From Colimorpha sp045222795 (lineage in GTDB: Bacteria > Bacteroidota > Bacteroidia > Bacteroidales > P3): a stretch of DNA of 64,000 nucleotides. A program made the position numbers and the translations under genes. Positions 1 through 9,571 of the stretch are shown here, in pieces (positions within the stretch are counted from its first letter, which is position 1; every line of letters starts with the position of its first letter). The stretch lies in assembly GCA_045222795.1 (NCBI GenBank), contig JBGUZF010000017.1, positions 1 through 64,000 on the forward strand. The letters run 5' to 3'. The notes beneath the pieces are model-generated. The model did no database searches, was not told the DNA's origin, and worked only from the letters and a program-made list of their open reading frames with translations.

Positions 1-3000
1 GTTCGGGAAGAGGCTGACGGCTCCGCTCATGTCGACACCGTCGATACCAACGTTCGTGGTCTCAAAGTCGGCGCTGGCATACGACGACTCCAGAGTCTCC
101 GTGCAGGCGTTGGCCACACGCACCGTGTAAGGCGTCTGAGGCTCGAGTTCGGTCAGCACGAAGGGATTGTCGCTCGTGTTGTAGGTACCCATCTCGCTGC
201 CAACGCTGAAGTCGTGTTCACCATAGAGCACGCGGAAGTTGGTGGCACCCGCGGGAGCCGTCCAGCTTACCGTAGCGGTATGGGCAGTGATATCGGTCAC
301 CGTGACGTTCTCCACAGGCAGGCAGGCTGCCGTGGTAGCCTGAATGGTGTCGCACCACGGACCTTCGATGTTGTGGTTGCTGCCGCACATCGGGCGCACG
401 GTGATGTTGTAGAGTCGCTCCGACACGAGGCCGCCGACAGTGGCGCTCTCGGTCTCCACCAGGACGGTGGTGTCCTCGATAGTGCTGAACACATTGACCT
501 CCCAGGCGGTCTCGTCGCCCACGGCAGTCCAGCTCACGCTGACGCTGGTATAGCCGAGTTCGGTAACCTCAAGACCTGTGACAGCACGGCAGGGCAGCGA
601 GTCGGTGACGAAGAAGCCTTCGTTGTAAAGGCTGTAGAGGGCGCTGTCGCACTGCTGGCGCACACGGTAGAAGTACTGCGTGGCAGGTGTGAGACCCGTG
701 ATGCTGAACACGCCGTTGGACGATGTCAACGTGGTGCCATAGACTGCCGGGTCAGTACCATACTCGAGTTCGAAGAGGCTGCCGTTGCCGGCGGCAGTGA
801 GGGTAACGCTCTCGTAGCTGGGGTCGGTAAGGGTGACGACGGGTTTGGAGCAGGCGTTGCTCGACCATACCTTGACGTCGTCGATGCAGCAGCTGTAGTA
901 GCTAGTGGTGTAGTTCCAACGGAAGCAGATGGGGAAGTTGCCCATGGGCACGCTGTCGAAGGTAACGGTGTCGAAGATGCCATGGCCGGCGGGCTGCAGG
1001 CCGTTGCCGCTGTGCACGGTAGCGCTGCTGGCCGCGATGTGCTTGAGGGCGACGAAGTCGGTCTCATAGTTGCTGCCGGTGAGGTAGCCAATCTCGAGGA
1101 AGCCGTTGGTGCTGCTCTCGGTGCACATCCAGAAGGTCATGGTGAGGGTGTTGGTGGGTTCGGCAATGTCGACAAGACGCATGTAGTTGTCAATGCCGCC
1201 GGTATATCCGGAGCTGGTGCCGGAAGTCATGGTGACGGCCTGGGTGCCGCTGACGCAGTAGCTGTAGGTGCCGCCGTTGGTGACGTGCGCCGTAAGGGTG
1301 TTGGTGGCATTGTAGCCCTCCCAACAGTTGGGCAGGACGCCCTCAGCATTGTAGACCTCGCCGGCATAGTTCTCAAAGTCCTCGAAGAGGGTGTCGGCGA
1401 CGCTGACCACAGCACACAGGGTGGTGAAGGAACCGTTGACGGAGAATCCGCTGACGAGGGTGTCGGTGGCCGTCAGAGTGCAGATCTTACGCACCCACCA
1501 GTAGTAGTTGGTAGCAGCATTGAGGCCGTAGAGGGTGGTGCTGGTGCCGTTAACCATGGTGTATTGGTTGTCCGCCGCAGTTGCACTCTGCGGACGGTAG
1601 GCCACCTGGTACTGTGCGGTGGGCTCGCCGAACCAGCTGAGCTGTACACTGTTGATGGTGGCATTGGTGGCCACAAGGTTGGCGGGACGCTCACAGGCCT
1701 GCTGCACGATACTGATATTGTCGATGGCAGAGGGATTGTCTTCGTAGGGGTTGCCCGAGCCGGTAGCCTGGTTGAAGTGGTAGATGGCCACACGCTTCAC
1801 ACCGGCAATACCATCGACATAAATGGTGTGGTGACCCCACACGGTGTCGTGGCGCACGGTGCCGAGACCGACGGTGTTGACATGACCCCACGGCGAGGTG
1901 ATGCCGGTATTGGAGCCCTCGACGAAGACGGCAGGATCGGCAACGACGACGGAGATACCGTCATAGTTGTGGCCTATGGTGCCACCGATGTAGGCATCGA
2001 AGTCAATCTGGTAGCTATGAGTGTCGGGACCGAAGTCGATGTCGCGGTAGACAACGGCATTGGTGAGGATGTTCATGTTCCAGCTGTGGGTGACGCCGTT
2101 GTCGGTGCTGAGGTAGACGGCATTGGTATTGTTGCCCGTGGCGGCAGTGCCACGATACCAATTGATAGTGTTGTTGCTGTTGGTCTGCCAGTTGGCCCAT
2201 TCGCCAGCGGCTTCGAAGTCGTAGCTGTAGGGCAGCGTGGCGGGGTTGAGGGCGGTGCTGAAGTTGTGCCAGGTGCGGCTCCAGTCGGCCTGCTGGCTGT
2301 TGGAGCAGATGGGTGCCACACGGTAGCGATAGTTGGTGTTGGGGGTGAGACCTGTCAGCACATAGGGGTTGGCGTTGACGGTGACAGTGCTGGTCGCCGT
2401 GTCGCCAAGCACGCCGTACTCGACAACCCACTGGCTGCTGCCGATGGTGTCGGACCATTCGAGGGTCACGCTGGTGGTGGTGCCGTTGTAGGCAGTCAGG
2501 TCGAAGGCACGCGGGCAGGGCGAGATATGCGAGACAAAGATGTCGTCGACATAGGCGTAGTTGTAGCAGTAGGTGCCGGTACCATAGAGCGGCGGCACAG
2601 CAGCATAGATGGCAATGTATTTGCCCGTGTCGGCATAGCTGTCGAAGCTGACGTTGATTTCATGGATCGAGCTGCCTGCGGCAGTCTTCAGGTCGATGGT
2701 GTCGACGCCGGTGAAGGTGGTGATGTCGTTGGGGTTGGTCATCACACCCACCAGCAGACGGGTGGTGTAGTAGTCAGAGACAGTGCTGTAGCGGCGCACA
2801 TTGAACGACAACTCGAGGGTGTTGACAGGTGAGTTGAACTCGGGCAGGGCAGCATAGCTGTAGGTGGCCGTACCTGACGAAGGCTGGTAAGCGTAGAAGT
2901 AGAGGCTGCGCTGGCCGGTGACGGCATTGGTGCTGTAGGGATAAGGATAGGCGGTGGTGCTGCTGGTACCCTTCACCCAGCAGGGGCTGATGCCGATGGA

Positions 3001-6000
3001 AGCACCGCTGTTATAGCTCTCGAAGTCCTCGGTGTAGGGCAGCGCGAAGATGCCGCACTCGGTGTAGAAGCTGGCAGCGAACGACCAGGGGCTCATGTCG
3101 GTGGCCGAGCAGAGGGCACGGACATAGACATCGTAGTTGACACCAGCCGTCAGGCCTGCAATGTTGATGCTGTCGGCACTGGCGGTCAGCGTGGTGCCGG
3201 TGCCCTGGACGAAGCCGTGCTCACCATATTCGACCTCGAAATTGGTGGCGCTGGAGATCCAGTGCACAGTAGCGGTGGTCTGGCCAATGTTGTTGATAGT
3301 AACATTGGTGGGGCGAGAGCACGTGGGGATGTAGTCGACTTCAATGTCGTCGAGATACACATAACTATAGGAATAGGTGTTGCCGTAGAGCGGCGGCACC
3401 TCGTCGTAGAAGGCTATGTACTGGCCATTGCCGGTATAGTTGTTGAAGAGCACCTCGAAGCGGTGGACCGACAGGGCATCTTCGTTCCTGAGGTCGAAGG
3501 TGTCGACCGGGGTGAAGGTGGAGATGTCTTCGGGGTTCACCATGACACCAACGACAAGACGCGAGGTATAGTAGGTGGTGGTGGTGGCATAGCGACGCAT
3601 AGAGAACGCCACGGCAAGAGTGTCGACAGGCGCTGCCATCATGGGCAGGGCGGCATAGCTGTAGATCGGGGTGGAAGAAGTCGAAGAGGGATAATAGCCG
3701 TAGAAGTAGAGGCTACGCTGGCCCGAGATGGCATTGGTGGCATAGGGATAGGGGTAGGCAGTGGTGCTGCTGGTTCCCTTGCTCCAGCATAGACTGATGG
3801 GGTTGGCGGAGCCAGAGCCATAGGACTCAAAGTCCTCAAAGTATGGCAGCTGCATGGGCGAACAGGCGGTGCGGAATGTTGTAACGATCGACCACTCGCT
3901 GACATCGTTGCCACACACTGTGCGGACATAGAAGTCGTATTCGGTATTGGAAGTAAGGCCGGTAATCACAACAGAATCGGCAGTCAGAGGAGTGATTACG
4001 GCAGTAGAGCTGTCGGGATCGAATCCGCTGGGGCCAATGGTGTACTCAAAGTTGCCGGCGTTACCCACCCACGAAAGTGTGGCGCTGTTGTCGCTAAGGT
4101 CGTCGAGGGCCACATTTGTCGGACGGATACAGGAGGGCACCTCGGCACAGAGATTGAAGGCCACATTGACTCGATAAGTGACGCGGGAACCCGATGCAGA
4201 GCTTGAGGAGCTGCTCTTGTAGAGATAGATGGTACGGTATCCGGGCGAAGTGCTGCCATAATAGATTGTACCGCTGGCCGAAGGAGCAACGTTGCGTTCG
4301 AAAATAACAATCAGGTTGTTGCTGCCGCTGTAGGCAAACGGCGTGGTGAGGGGTATCTCCACCCACTGGTTGGCCGTCGTGGCAAAGTTGCCGTTGAAGA
4401 CCAGCGTGGGATTGAGAGCATTGATAAGGTTGGTGTCGGACACCGCACTGAACTCATCGAAATCGGCCTCTACCATATAGACCTTGAAACCATTGATGGT
4501 GCAAGCGGTGGCACCGGCATGCACGCTGATGGAGTTGATATTGGCACCGGCCAACAAGCCCATGGCGCCAAGCTCATTGACAGTGAAAATACTGGCAGAT
4601 TTGCCATAAGGATATGAGGTGTAGTTGTATGCGAAATATGTGTAGCCACTGCTGGTACCATCGCCGATGGTATCCTGGATGTTGACATATCCGTTGCCAC
4701 AGTTAACCAGAGTTGTGAACGATTGCAGCATGGGCACATTTGAAGTGTCGCTGCCGCAGTTGGCAACCACAGTCCAGTAGTAGTTGGTGTAGCTCTGCAG
4801 GCCCGTGACGAGTGCAAAGGTGTCATATACCGTGGTGAACTGGCACGTGTCGAGGTTGAAGCCTGCTTGGGTGCTGTAGTATACGTTGTACGAGAAGGCG
4901 TTCTCGCTACCGCTAACCCAAGAGAGCAACGCGGCATCGTAAGAGAGACTGTCGACAGTGAGAGCAGTCGGGCGCGGGCAGTCGGGTAGCGGGCCGAGGG
5001 TCACATCGTCGAGCATCAAGTAGATGGCCGTTGAGGAGCCAGGATGCTGCACAGCACTGAAGGCTATGTAAAGACCAGAATCTGTATAGGATGCCAGAGG
5101 CACCTCATACATCTCGTATTCCGTTCCTGTGGGATGCACCTGTTCTATTGCCGTGAAGGTGGTGGCATCAGTCGGGTCAGTCATCACGCCCACCACGAAG
5201 TCGCAGTTGTAGCTGGTGCTGTACTGCCGTGCCCAGAAGGTGAGTTGCAGGGTGCTGAGGTCCAGCAGCGAGTCCACCGGTGGCATGATGCCATAGCAGT
5301 AGCCTCCGGCAGCAGCGTAGAAGTAGAGGCCGTGGCTGTTGTTGTGGCCGTAGGTGGTAGTGCCGTGGACATAGGGACGGTCAGCGGTGCTGCCAAGCTT
5401 GTACCAGCAGGTGGGGAAGACCGTGCTGCCTGAACCATAGCTTTCGAAGTCTTCGGTGTAGGGCAGTGCGGTGGCGTTGATATATCCGCAGTTGGTGCGT
5501 ACATTTAAAAGTGTAGCGTCGCTAGTGTCGCCGCCGCCACACACTGCACGCACGCTGATTTCATAGTTAGTGCTGGCAGACAGGTTAGAAAAAGTGTAGG
5601 TGGTATCGTATGCAGAGTACTCATTGGTGCCGTCGCTGACAATCCACTCGCTCTCGAAGCCACCAGGCTGCCAAGTGACAGTAATTTCATCGGTCGACAC
5701 CTCCGTGGCCGTCAGACCCGTCGGGCGAACACAGGCTGGCAGTTCCTCCAGAGTGACGTCGTCGAGCATCAGGTAGATGGCCGTCGAGGTGCCAGGATGC
5801 TGCACAGCCCGGAAGGCGACATACACACCTGTGCCCGTGTAGGCCGTCAGGGGCACATCGAACTGTTCATATTCTGTTCCTACAGGGTGCACCACATCCA
5901 GCGGAGTGAAAGTGGAGGTATCCGTCGGGTCGGTCATCACGCCCACCACAAAGTCGCAGTTGTAGGTTGTGCTGTACTGACGTGCCCAGAAGGTAACCTG

Positions 6001-7983
6001 CAAGGTGTTGAGGTCCAGTAGCGAGTCCACCGGTGGCATGATGCCGTAGCAGTAGCCTCCGGCAGCAGCGTAGAAATAGAGGCCGTGGCTGTTGTCGCCG
6101 TGGCCGTAGGAGGTGGTAGCATGGATATAGGGGCGGTCGGCGGTGCTGCCGAGTTTGTACCAGCAGGTGGGGAAGGCCGTGGTGCCGCTACCATCGTTCT
6201 CAAAGTTCTCGGTGTAAGGCAGCGCGTCGGCGTCGATGGCGACACACGACGTGCGGAACTGCGTGGTCGACACGTCGCTCGAGTCGTCGACGCCGCAAAC
6301 TGCACGCACAGAGATAGTGTAGTTGGTGTTGGGCGTCAAACCAGTTATCGTGGTGGTGGTGTCGTAGACAATGGAGGTGGTATTATTGAAGCTTACCTCC
6401 CACTCGGTCTCGGTGCCGGCAGGGGTCCACGTCAGCGTGGCGTCGCCGGAAGATGCCAGGACATGCAGGTTCATGGGAGCCGGGCACGAGGGCATGTAGT
6501 CAAGCGTGATGTCGTCAACGTTGGCATACCACGAGGTAGTCGGGCGCTCGGCCTTGATGGCCACATAGCAGCCCGTACCTTGATAGATGGAGAGGTATGC
6601 CTCGTATTCCGCATAGGTTGTGCCTTCCACCTCGACGGTGGTCACCTCGGTGAAGGTGGTGATGTCGGCAGGGTCGGTCATCACGCCCACCTTGAACACG
6701 GGACGGTAGCTGGCAGACGTTGCTCTGGCCCAGAACTTCAGTGTCAATTCTGAAACATTAGCCACATTGGGGTCAATACCAGGCAACACGATGCACTGGT
6801 AGTCGCCGTAAGTGCCGGTTGTCGTGCTCCCATACCAGTAAAGGCCGCGGCTGCCACCGTGGCAGTAGCTGGCAGTGCTGGAAATATAGGGATAGCCGAA
6901 GTATTGGCTAGCATTGTTCAGCAGCGTCCAGCAGGGGGCCCACGTTGTAGTAGGTGTGGTGGAGGTGGTGGTCGAAGCGTCCTCGAAGCCGTAGACGTAT
7001 GGCAACGAGTCAATATAGACGCACGGTGTGTGGAATGAGGCCGACTTAACACTGCTTGAGTCGTTCGCGCCGCAGACGGCACGCACGGAGAAGGTGTAGT
7101 TGGTGTTGGGAGTGAGGCCTGTCACTGTGGTGAAGGTGTCGTTGACAGTGTATGTGCTGCCTCCGAAAGTCACTTCCCATTCACTTTCACTTCCCTGGGG
7201 AGTCCATCTGAGGGTGGCGTCGGTCTGGGTGGCAGAGGCCTGCAGGTTCGTGGGAGCCGGGCAGCTTACATAAGGACGCGTGAAACGGTAGTAGCGGTTG
7301 GCATCGGGCCATGTGCCGCTCGCTATAGTGGTCGAGTTGCCAGCGGTGAAATGGGTTGCTACATGCGAGGCCGAGATGGTCCAGCCATCGGAGGCATTCA
7401 CGCAAAGTCCGCACTGGCGCGCAACAGCAGGAGCCGTAGTGGGAATGCCGCTGGCTGAGGGATAGACAATCTCCACATTGCCGCTGGCATACAGATGCAC
7501 TTGCCACTTGTAGAGGTTGTTGCGCGTTGTAGAGTTAAAGGTTCCCGTACAGAACTCGACCACCAGAATCGAGTCATCGACCAGCAACTTCTTCACATAG
7601 TGGCTGCCGCTGACGCCATAGCCATCGCAACCGAAAGCATTAATCTTCGGGTTGTTGGAATTGGCATTCGACGAGTTGAATGGGGTAGAGTAGAGTGTCG
7701 TTCCGGTCACAACGCTTCCAAGGCGCAGGTTGCCGTCGGTATTGACCGAGAACTGTGTGTAGACATCCTCGGCAAACGGAAAGCTAAAACCGATGGTTTG
7801 AACACTCGACGCCAGACCGTCGCTGCCCGAAGGGGTCAAGATCTGTGTTGCCGATGACATGTCGTACCACAGCGTTGCATCGGTGCCGGTGCTAAAAGTA
7901 TAGTCACCCAGCATCTGCGCCTGCGTCACCCACGGCACCAACATCGCCGCGAGGAGCATCAGAATCGATAAGTGCTTTTTCAT
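1..7983 (-). CDS. Giant multidomain FN3/anchor-domain surface protein, C-terminus cut by window edge
   Basis: The frame stays open from an ATG at 7981-7983 to the window edge, giving 2661 codons and no stop. It starts with a signal peptide (MKKHLSILMLLAAMLVPWVTQAQ). An N-terminal beta domain follows (around residues 60-250), then repeated fibronectin type III modules alternating with domains of the 'choice-of-anchor'/MAM-like kind. Those domains are recognised by motifs such as LPYTENFEND...P.CW, which begin near residues 327, 589, 844, 1381, 1651, 1923 and 2203. Many FN3 modules share LTPNTNYTFSVRAVCG. The last residues visible are VSLFPN, the usual opening of a T9SS type A sorting domain, so the true end probably lies within about 80 codons of the edge. 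The protein is likely exported by T9SS and attached or released at the cell surface; its ligand is unknown. It could be an adhesin or carry an uncut enzymatic role. A promoter lies about 70 bases upstream. Confidence 0.9.
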   Translation of the reverse strand, partial: MKKHLSILMLLAAMLVPWVTQAQMLGDYTFSTGTDATLWYDMSSATQILTPSGSDGLASSVQTIGFSFPFAEDVYTQFSVNTDGNLRLGSVVTGTTLYSTPFNSSNANSNNPKINAFGCDGYGVSGSHYVKKLLVDDSILVVEFCTGTFNSTTRNNLYKWQVHLYASGNVEIVYPSASGIPTTAPAVARQCGLCVNASDGWTISASHVATHFTAGNSTTIASGTWPDANRYYRFTRPYVSCPAPTNLQASATQTDATLRWTPQGSESEWEVTFGGSTYTVNDTFTTVTGLTPNTNYTFSVRAVCGANDSSSVKSASFHTPCVYIDSLPYVYGFEDASTTTSTTPTTTWAPCWTLLNNASQYFGYPYISSTASYCHGGSRGLYWYGSTTTGTYGDYQCIVLPGIDPNVANVSELTLKFWARATSASYRPVFKVGVMTDPADITTFTEVTTVEVEGTTYAEYEAYLSIYQGTGCYVAIKAERPTTSWYANVDDITLDYMPSCPAPMNLHVLASSGDATLTWTPAGTETEWEVSFNNTTSIVYDTTTTITGLTPNTNYTISVRAVCGVDDSSDVSTTQFRTSCVAIDADALPYTENFENDGSGTTAFPTCWYKLGSTADRPYIHATTSYGHGDNSHGLYFYAAAGGYCYGIMPPVDSLLDLNTLQVTFWARQYSTTYNCDFVVGVMTDPTDTSTFTPLDVVHPVGTEYEQFDVPLTAYTGTGVYVAFRAVQHPGTSTAIYLMLDDVTLEELPACVRPTGLTATEVSTDEITVTWQPGGFESEWIVSDGTNEYSAYDTTYTFSNLSASTNYEISVRAVCGGGDTSDATLLNVRTNCGYINATALPYTEDFESYGSGSTVFPTCWYKLGSTADRPYVHGTTTYGHNNSHGLYFYAAAGGYCYGIMPPVDSLLDLSTLQLTFWARQYSTSYNCDFVVGVMTDPTDATTFTAIEQVHPTGTEYEMYEVPLASYTDSGLYIAFSAVQHPGSSTAIYLMLDDVTLGPLPDCPRPTALTVDSLSYDAALLSWVSGSENAFSYNVYYSTQAGFNLDTCQFTTVYDTFALVTGLQSYTNYYWTVVANCGSDTSNVPMLQSFTTLVNCGNGYVNIQDTIGDGTSSGYTYFAYNYTSYPYGKSASIFTVNELGAMGLLAGANINSISVHAGATACTINGFKVYMVEADFDEFSAVSDTNLINALNPTLVFNGNFATTANQWVEIPLTTPFAYSGSNNLIVIFERNVAPSASGTIYYGSTSPGYRTIYLYKSSSSSSASGSRVTYRVNVAFNLCAEVPSCIRPTNVALDDLSDNSATLSWVGNAGNFEYTIGPSGFDPDSSTAVITPLTADSVVITGLTSNTEYDFYVRTVCGNDVSEWSIVTTFRTACSPMQLPYFEDFESYGSGSANPISLCWSKGTSSTTAYPYPYATNAISGQRSLYFYGYYPSSTSSTPIYSYAALPMMAAPVDTLAVAFSMRRYATTTTYYTSRLVVGVMVNPEDISTFTPVDTFDLRNEDALSVHRFEVLFNNYTGNGQYIAFYDEVPPLYGNTYSYSYVYLDDIEVDYIPTCSRPTNVTINNIGQTTATVHWISSATNFEVEYGEHGFVQGTGTTLTASADSINIAGLTAGVNYDVYVRALCSATDMSPWSFAASFYTECGIFALPYTEDFESYNSGASIGISPCWVKGTSSTTAYPYPYSTNAVTGQRSLYFYAYQPSSGTATYSYAALPEFNSPVNTLELSFNVRRYSTVSDYYTTRLLVGVMTNPNDITTFTGVDTIDLKTAAGSSIHEINVSFDSYADTGKYIAIYAAVPPLYGTGTYCYNYAYVDDIFVSHISPCPRAFDLTAYNGTTTSVTLEWSDTIGSSQWVVEYGVLGDTATSTVTVNANPYVLTGLTPNTNYRYRVAPICSNSQQADWSRTWHNFSTALNPATLPYSYDFEAAGEWANWQTNSNNTINWYRGTAATGNNTNAVYLSTDNGVTHSWNMNILTNAVVYRDIDFGPDTHSYQIDFDAYIGGTIGHNYDGISVVVADPAVFVEGSNTGITSPWGHVNTVGLGTVRHDTVWGHHTIYVDGIAGVKRVAIYHFNQATGSGNPYEDNPSAIDNISIVQQACERPANLVATNATINSVQLSWFGEPTAQYQVAYRPQSATAADNQYTMVNGTSTTLYGLNAATNYYWWVRKICTLTATDTLVSGFSVNGSFTTLCAVVSVADTLFEDFENYAGEVYNAEGVLPNCWEGYNATNTLTAHVTNGGTYSYCVSGTQAVTMTSGTSSGYTGGIDNYMRLVDIAEPTNTLTMTFWMCTESSTNGFLEIGYLTGSNYETDFVALKHIAASSATVHSGNGLQPAGHGIFDTVTFDSVPMGNFPICFRWNYTTSYYSCCIDDVKVWSSNACSKPVVTLTDPSYESVTLTAAGNGSLFELEYGTDPAVYGTTLTSSNGVFSITGLTPATQYFYRVRQQCDSALYSLYNEGFFVTDSLPCRAVTGLEVTELGYTSVSVSWTAVGDETAWEVNVFSTIEDTTVLVETESATVGGLVSERLYNITVRPMCGSNHNIEGPWCDTIQATTAACLPVENVTVTDITAHTATVSWTAPAGATNFRVLYGEHDFSVGSEMGTYNTSDNPFVLTELEPQTPYTVRVANACTETLESSYASADFETTNVGIDGVDMSGAVSLFPN

Positions 7984-8053
7984 AATGATTAGATTTAGTT
8001 AATTAATTGATTTTTATATTCTAACTGTATTATGCCTTTTTCTTAGGTTATTA

Positions 8054-8085
8054 CAAAGGTAGAAAAACGTATGTATTAATGCAAA
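8054..8085 (-). promoter_or_regulatory. Bacteroidota-type promoter for the giant FN3 protein
   Basis: On the minus strand TTTG (8082-8085) is followed after 20 bases by TACCTTTG (8054-8061). This fits the Bacteroidota sigma factor consensus TTTG-N19-TAnnTTTG. It would give a leader of about 66 bases before the ATG at 7983. Confidence 0.75.
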
Positions 8086-8106
8086 TTTTTTTTCTTTTTT
8101 AACATT

Positions 8107-8146
8107 AAAGACGCCCCCTATGCCAGTTAGCACAGGGGGCGCCTTT
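8107..8146 (-). terminator. Intrinsic terminator after the sugar transporter gene
   Basis: A stem of AAAGACGCCCCCT pairs with AGGGGGCGCCTTT around a 14-base loop, and T-rich sequence follows on the minus strand. It separates the transporter gene from the promoter of the giant FN3 gene. The A-rich and T-rich flanks on both sides mean it could work in both directions. Confidence 0.8.
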
Positions 8147-8172
8147 ATAACTATACTTACCTGATATATCGG

Positions 8173-9480
8173 TTACTCTACCGGAATGTCTTTGTTGACA
8201 TTCTTCGAGCCTACGATGGCGTAGAAGAGGATGTAGGCGAGCATGGCAACAACAAGCCAGTAGCTGCCCATATAGCCCACACTGCCGGCTAGCCAGTTCT
8301 GCAGCAAGGGCATGACGCCGCCGCCGACGACCATCATCATGAAGATGCCGCTGGCCTGCGGGGTGTATTTGCCAAGGCCCTCGACGGCGAGGTTGAAGAT
8401 GGCGCCCCACATGAGCGAGGTGCAGAGGCCGCAGAGTACCAGGAAGAGGGCGCTGAGAGGCACCTGGAACATGGCGAAGCCGTCGGCAACGCTATAACCA
8501 GGCATGGAGACACGCACAGTGGAGGGCATCACTATGGCCACCACGATGAGCACTATGGCCACCAGCGAGACGGTGGAGAGCTGCACGCGGGTGCTGACCT
8601 TGCCACTGATGGTGGCGCTGACAGCGCGGCCCACCATCATAAGCAGCCAGTAGACGGCAGCAACAGCACCGCCGATGGCGGCTCCGCAGAGCGGGTCGTC
8701 AGTGAGGTAGAAGTTGAGCTCGGCAGGGATACCCACCTCGGTGCCCACATAGAAGAAGATGGCCACCACACCAAGCACCAAGTGTCGGAAGCTCCAAGCA
8801 CTGTGGGCATCTTTAATGGTCGATTTCTCCTTCTGGAGGCTCGGCTCAGGAATGCTTACGAAGAGCAGTATGACGAAAGCCAGTGCAAAGACACCCATGG
8901 CAATGAAGAGCAGCGGCGCCACATCGCTCATGGCCGTGCGGTCGGTGACGGTGCCAATAAGGGCGCCGACGAGCAGCGGCGTCAAGGTGCCGGTGAGCGA
9001 ATTCAGCGTGCCGCCGGTCTGAATGAGCTGGTTGCCGCGGTTGCCGCCGCCGCCGAGGGTATTGAGCATCGGGTTCACCACGGTGTTGAGCATGCAGACA
9101 CAGAAGCCGCAGATGAAGGCTCCGAGGAGGTAGACCACGAAGTTGAGCATCACGGCATCTTCACCAACAGTAAAGACCGATGTGCCAGCGCCCACGAGGC
9201 TCGAGAGGTACTGCACCACCATGCCGGCGAAGCCCACGCCGAGGGCCCAGAGGGCCGTCTTCTTATAACCGATGCGAGCCATGATGCGCCCGGCGGGAAT
9301 GCCCATAATCAGATAGGCGAGGAAGTTCATCATGTTGCCGAGCATGCCGCCCCACGAGTACTGGTTCTTCCAGATGTTGCCGAAAGGCGCCGCCATATTG
9401 GTGACGAACGATATCATGGCGAACATGAAGAACATGGTGACGATAGCCACCCACGGAGTTTTTGTTTTCTGCTGTTCCAT
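8173..9480 (-). CDS. FHS-family sugar MFS transporter (FucP/GluP-like)
   Basis: This 435-residue inner-membrane protein has about 12 hydrophobic helices and no signal peptide. It fits the fucose/galactose-H+ symporter (FHS) branch of the major facilitator superfamily. Helix 1 begins at residue 12 (AIVTMFFMFAMISF). The segment MLNTVVNPMLNTLGG followed by NQLIQTGGTLNSLTGTLTPL near residues 125-160 resembles the conserved NP...N..Q..NSLG.T.GP core of FucP, GluP and NagP. Such proteins import a monosaccharide by proton symport; the sugar cannot be told from sequence. Its 5' leader is filled by an inverted tandem-repeat element that reaches back to the stop codon of the upstream C10 peptidase, so no separate promoter is obvious and it may be read through from upstream. 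A strong terminator follows. Confidence 0.85.
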   Translation of the reverse strand: MEQQKTKTPWVAIVTMFFMFAMISFVTNMAAPFGNIWKNQYSWGGMLGNMMNFLAYLIMGIPAGRIMARIGYKKTALWALGVGFAGMVVQYLSSLVGAGTSVFTVGEDAVMLNFVVYLLGAFICGFCVCMLNTVVNPMLNTLGGGGNRGNQLIQTGGTLNSLTGTLTPLLVGALIGTVTDRTAMSDVAPLLFIAMGVFALAFVILLFVSIPEPSLQKEKSTIKDAHSAWSFRHLVLGVVAIFFYVGTEVGIPAELNFYLTDDPLCGAAIGGAVAAVYWLLMMVGRAVSATISGKVSTRVQLSTVSLVAIVLIVVAIVMPSTVRVSMPGYSVADGFAMFQVPLSALFLVLCGLCTSLMWGAIFNLAVEGLGKYTPQASGIFMMMVVGGGVMPLLQNWLAGSVGYMGSYWLVVAMLAYILFYAIVGSKNVNKDIPVE

Positions 9481-9484
9481 ATTT

Positions 9485-9571
9485 TTTTAGTTTTAAGTAT
9501 TAAGTTTTAAGCTTTAAGCGGGTTGCCGCTACCTGCGTAGCAACTTAATACTTACAGCTTAAAACTTACAG
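9485..9571. repeat. Inverted tandem-repeat element, 7-bp period, between C10 peptidase and transporter
   Basis: The left arm is built from TTTTAAG/GTATTAAG-like 7-bp units. A central imperfect hairpin follows (GTTGCCGCTAC / GTAGCAAC). The right arm carries the same units inverted (CTTAATA, CTTACAG, CTTAAAA). The element ends one base before the stop codon of the peptidase at 9572. It has the same architecture as the elements at 16758 and 17897. Confidence 0.8.

Noticed and set aside
214..2832. Plus-strand open frame of 872 codons at the left end
   Set aside because: It is a mirror of the FN3 protein, whose minus frame is open for 2661 codons with repeated recognisable domains.
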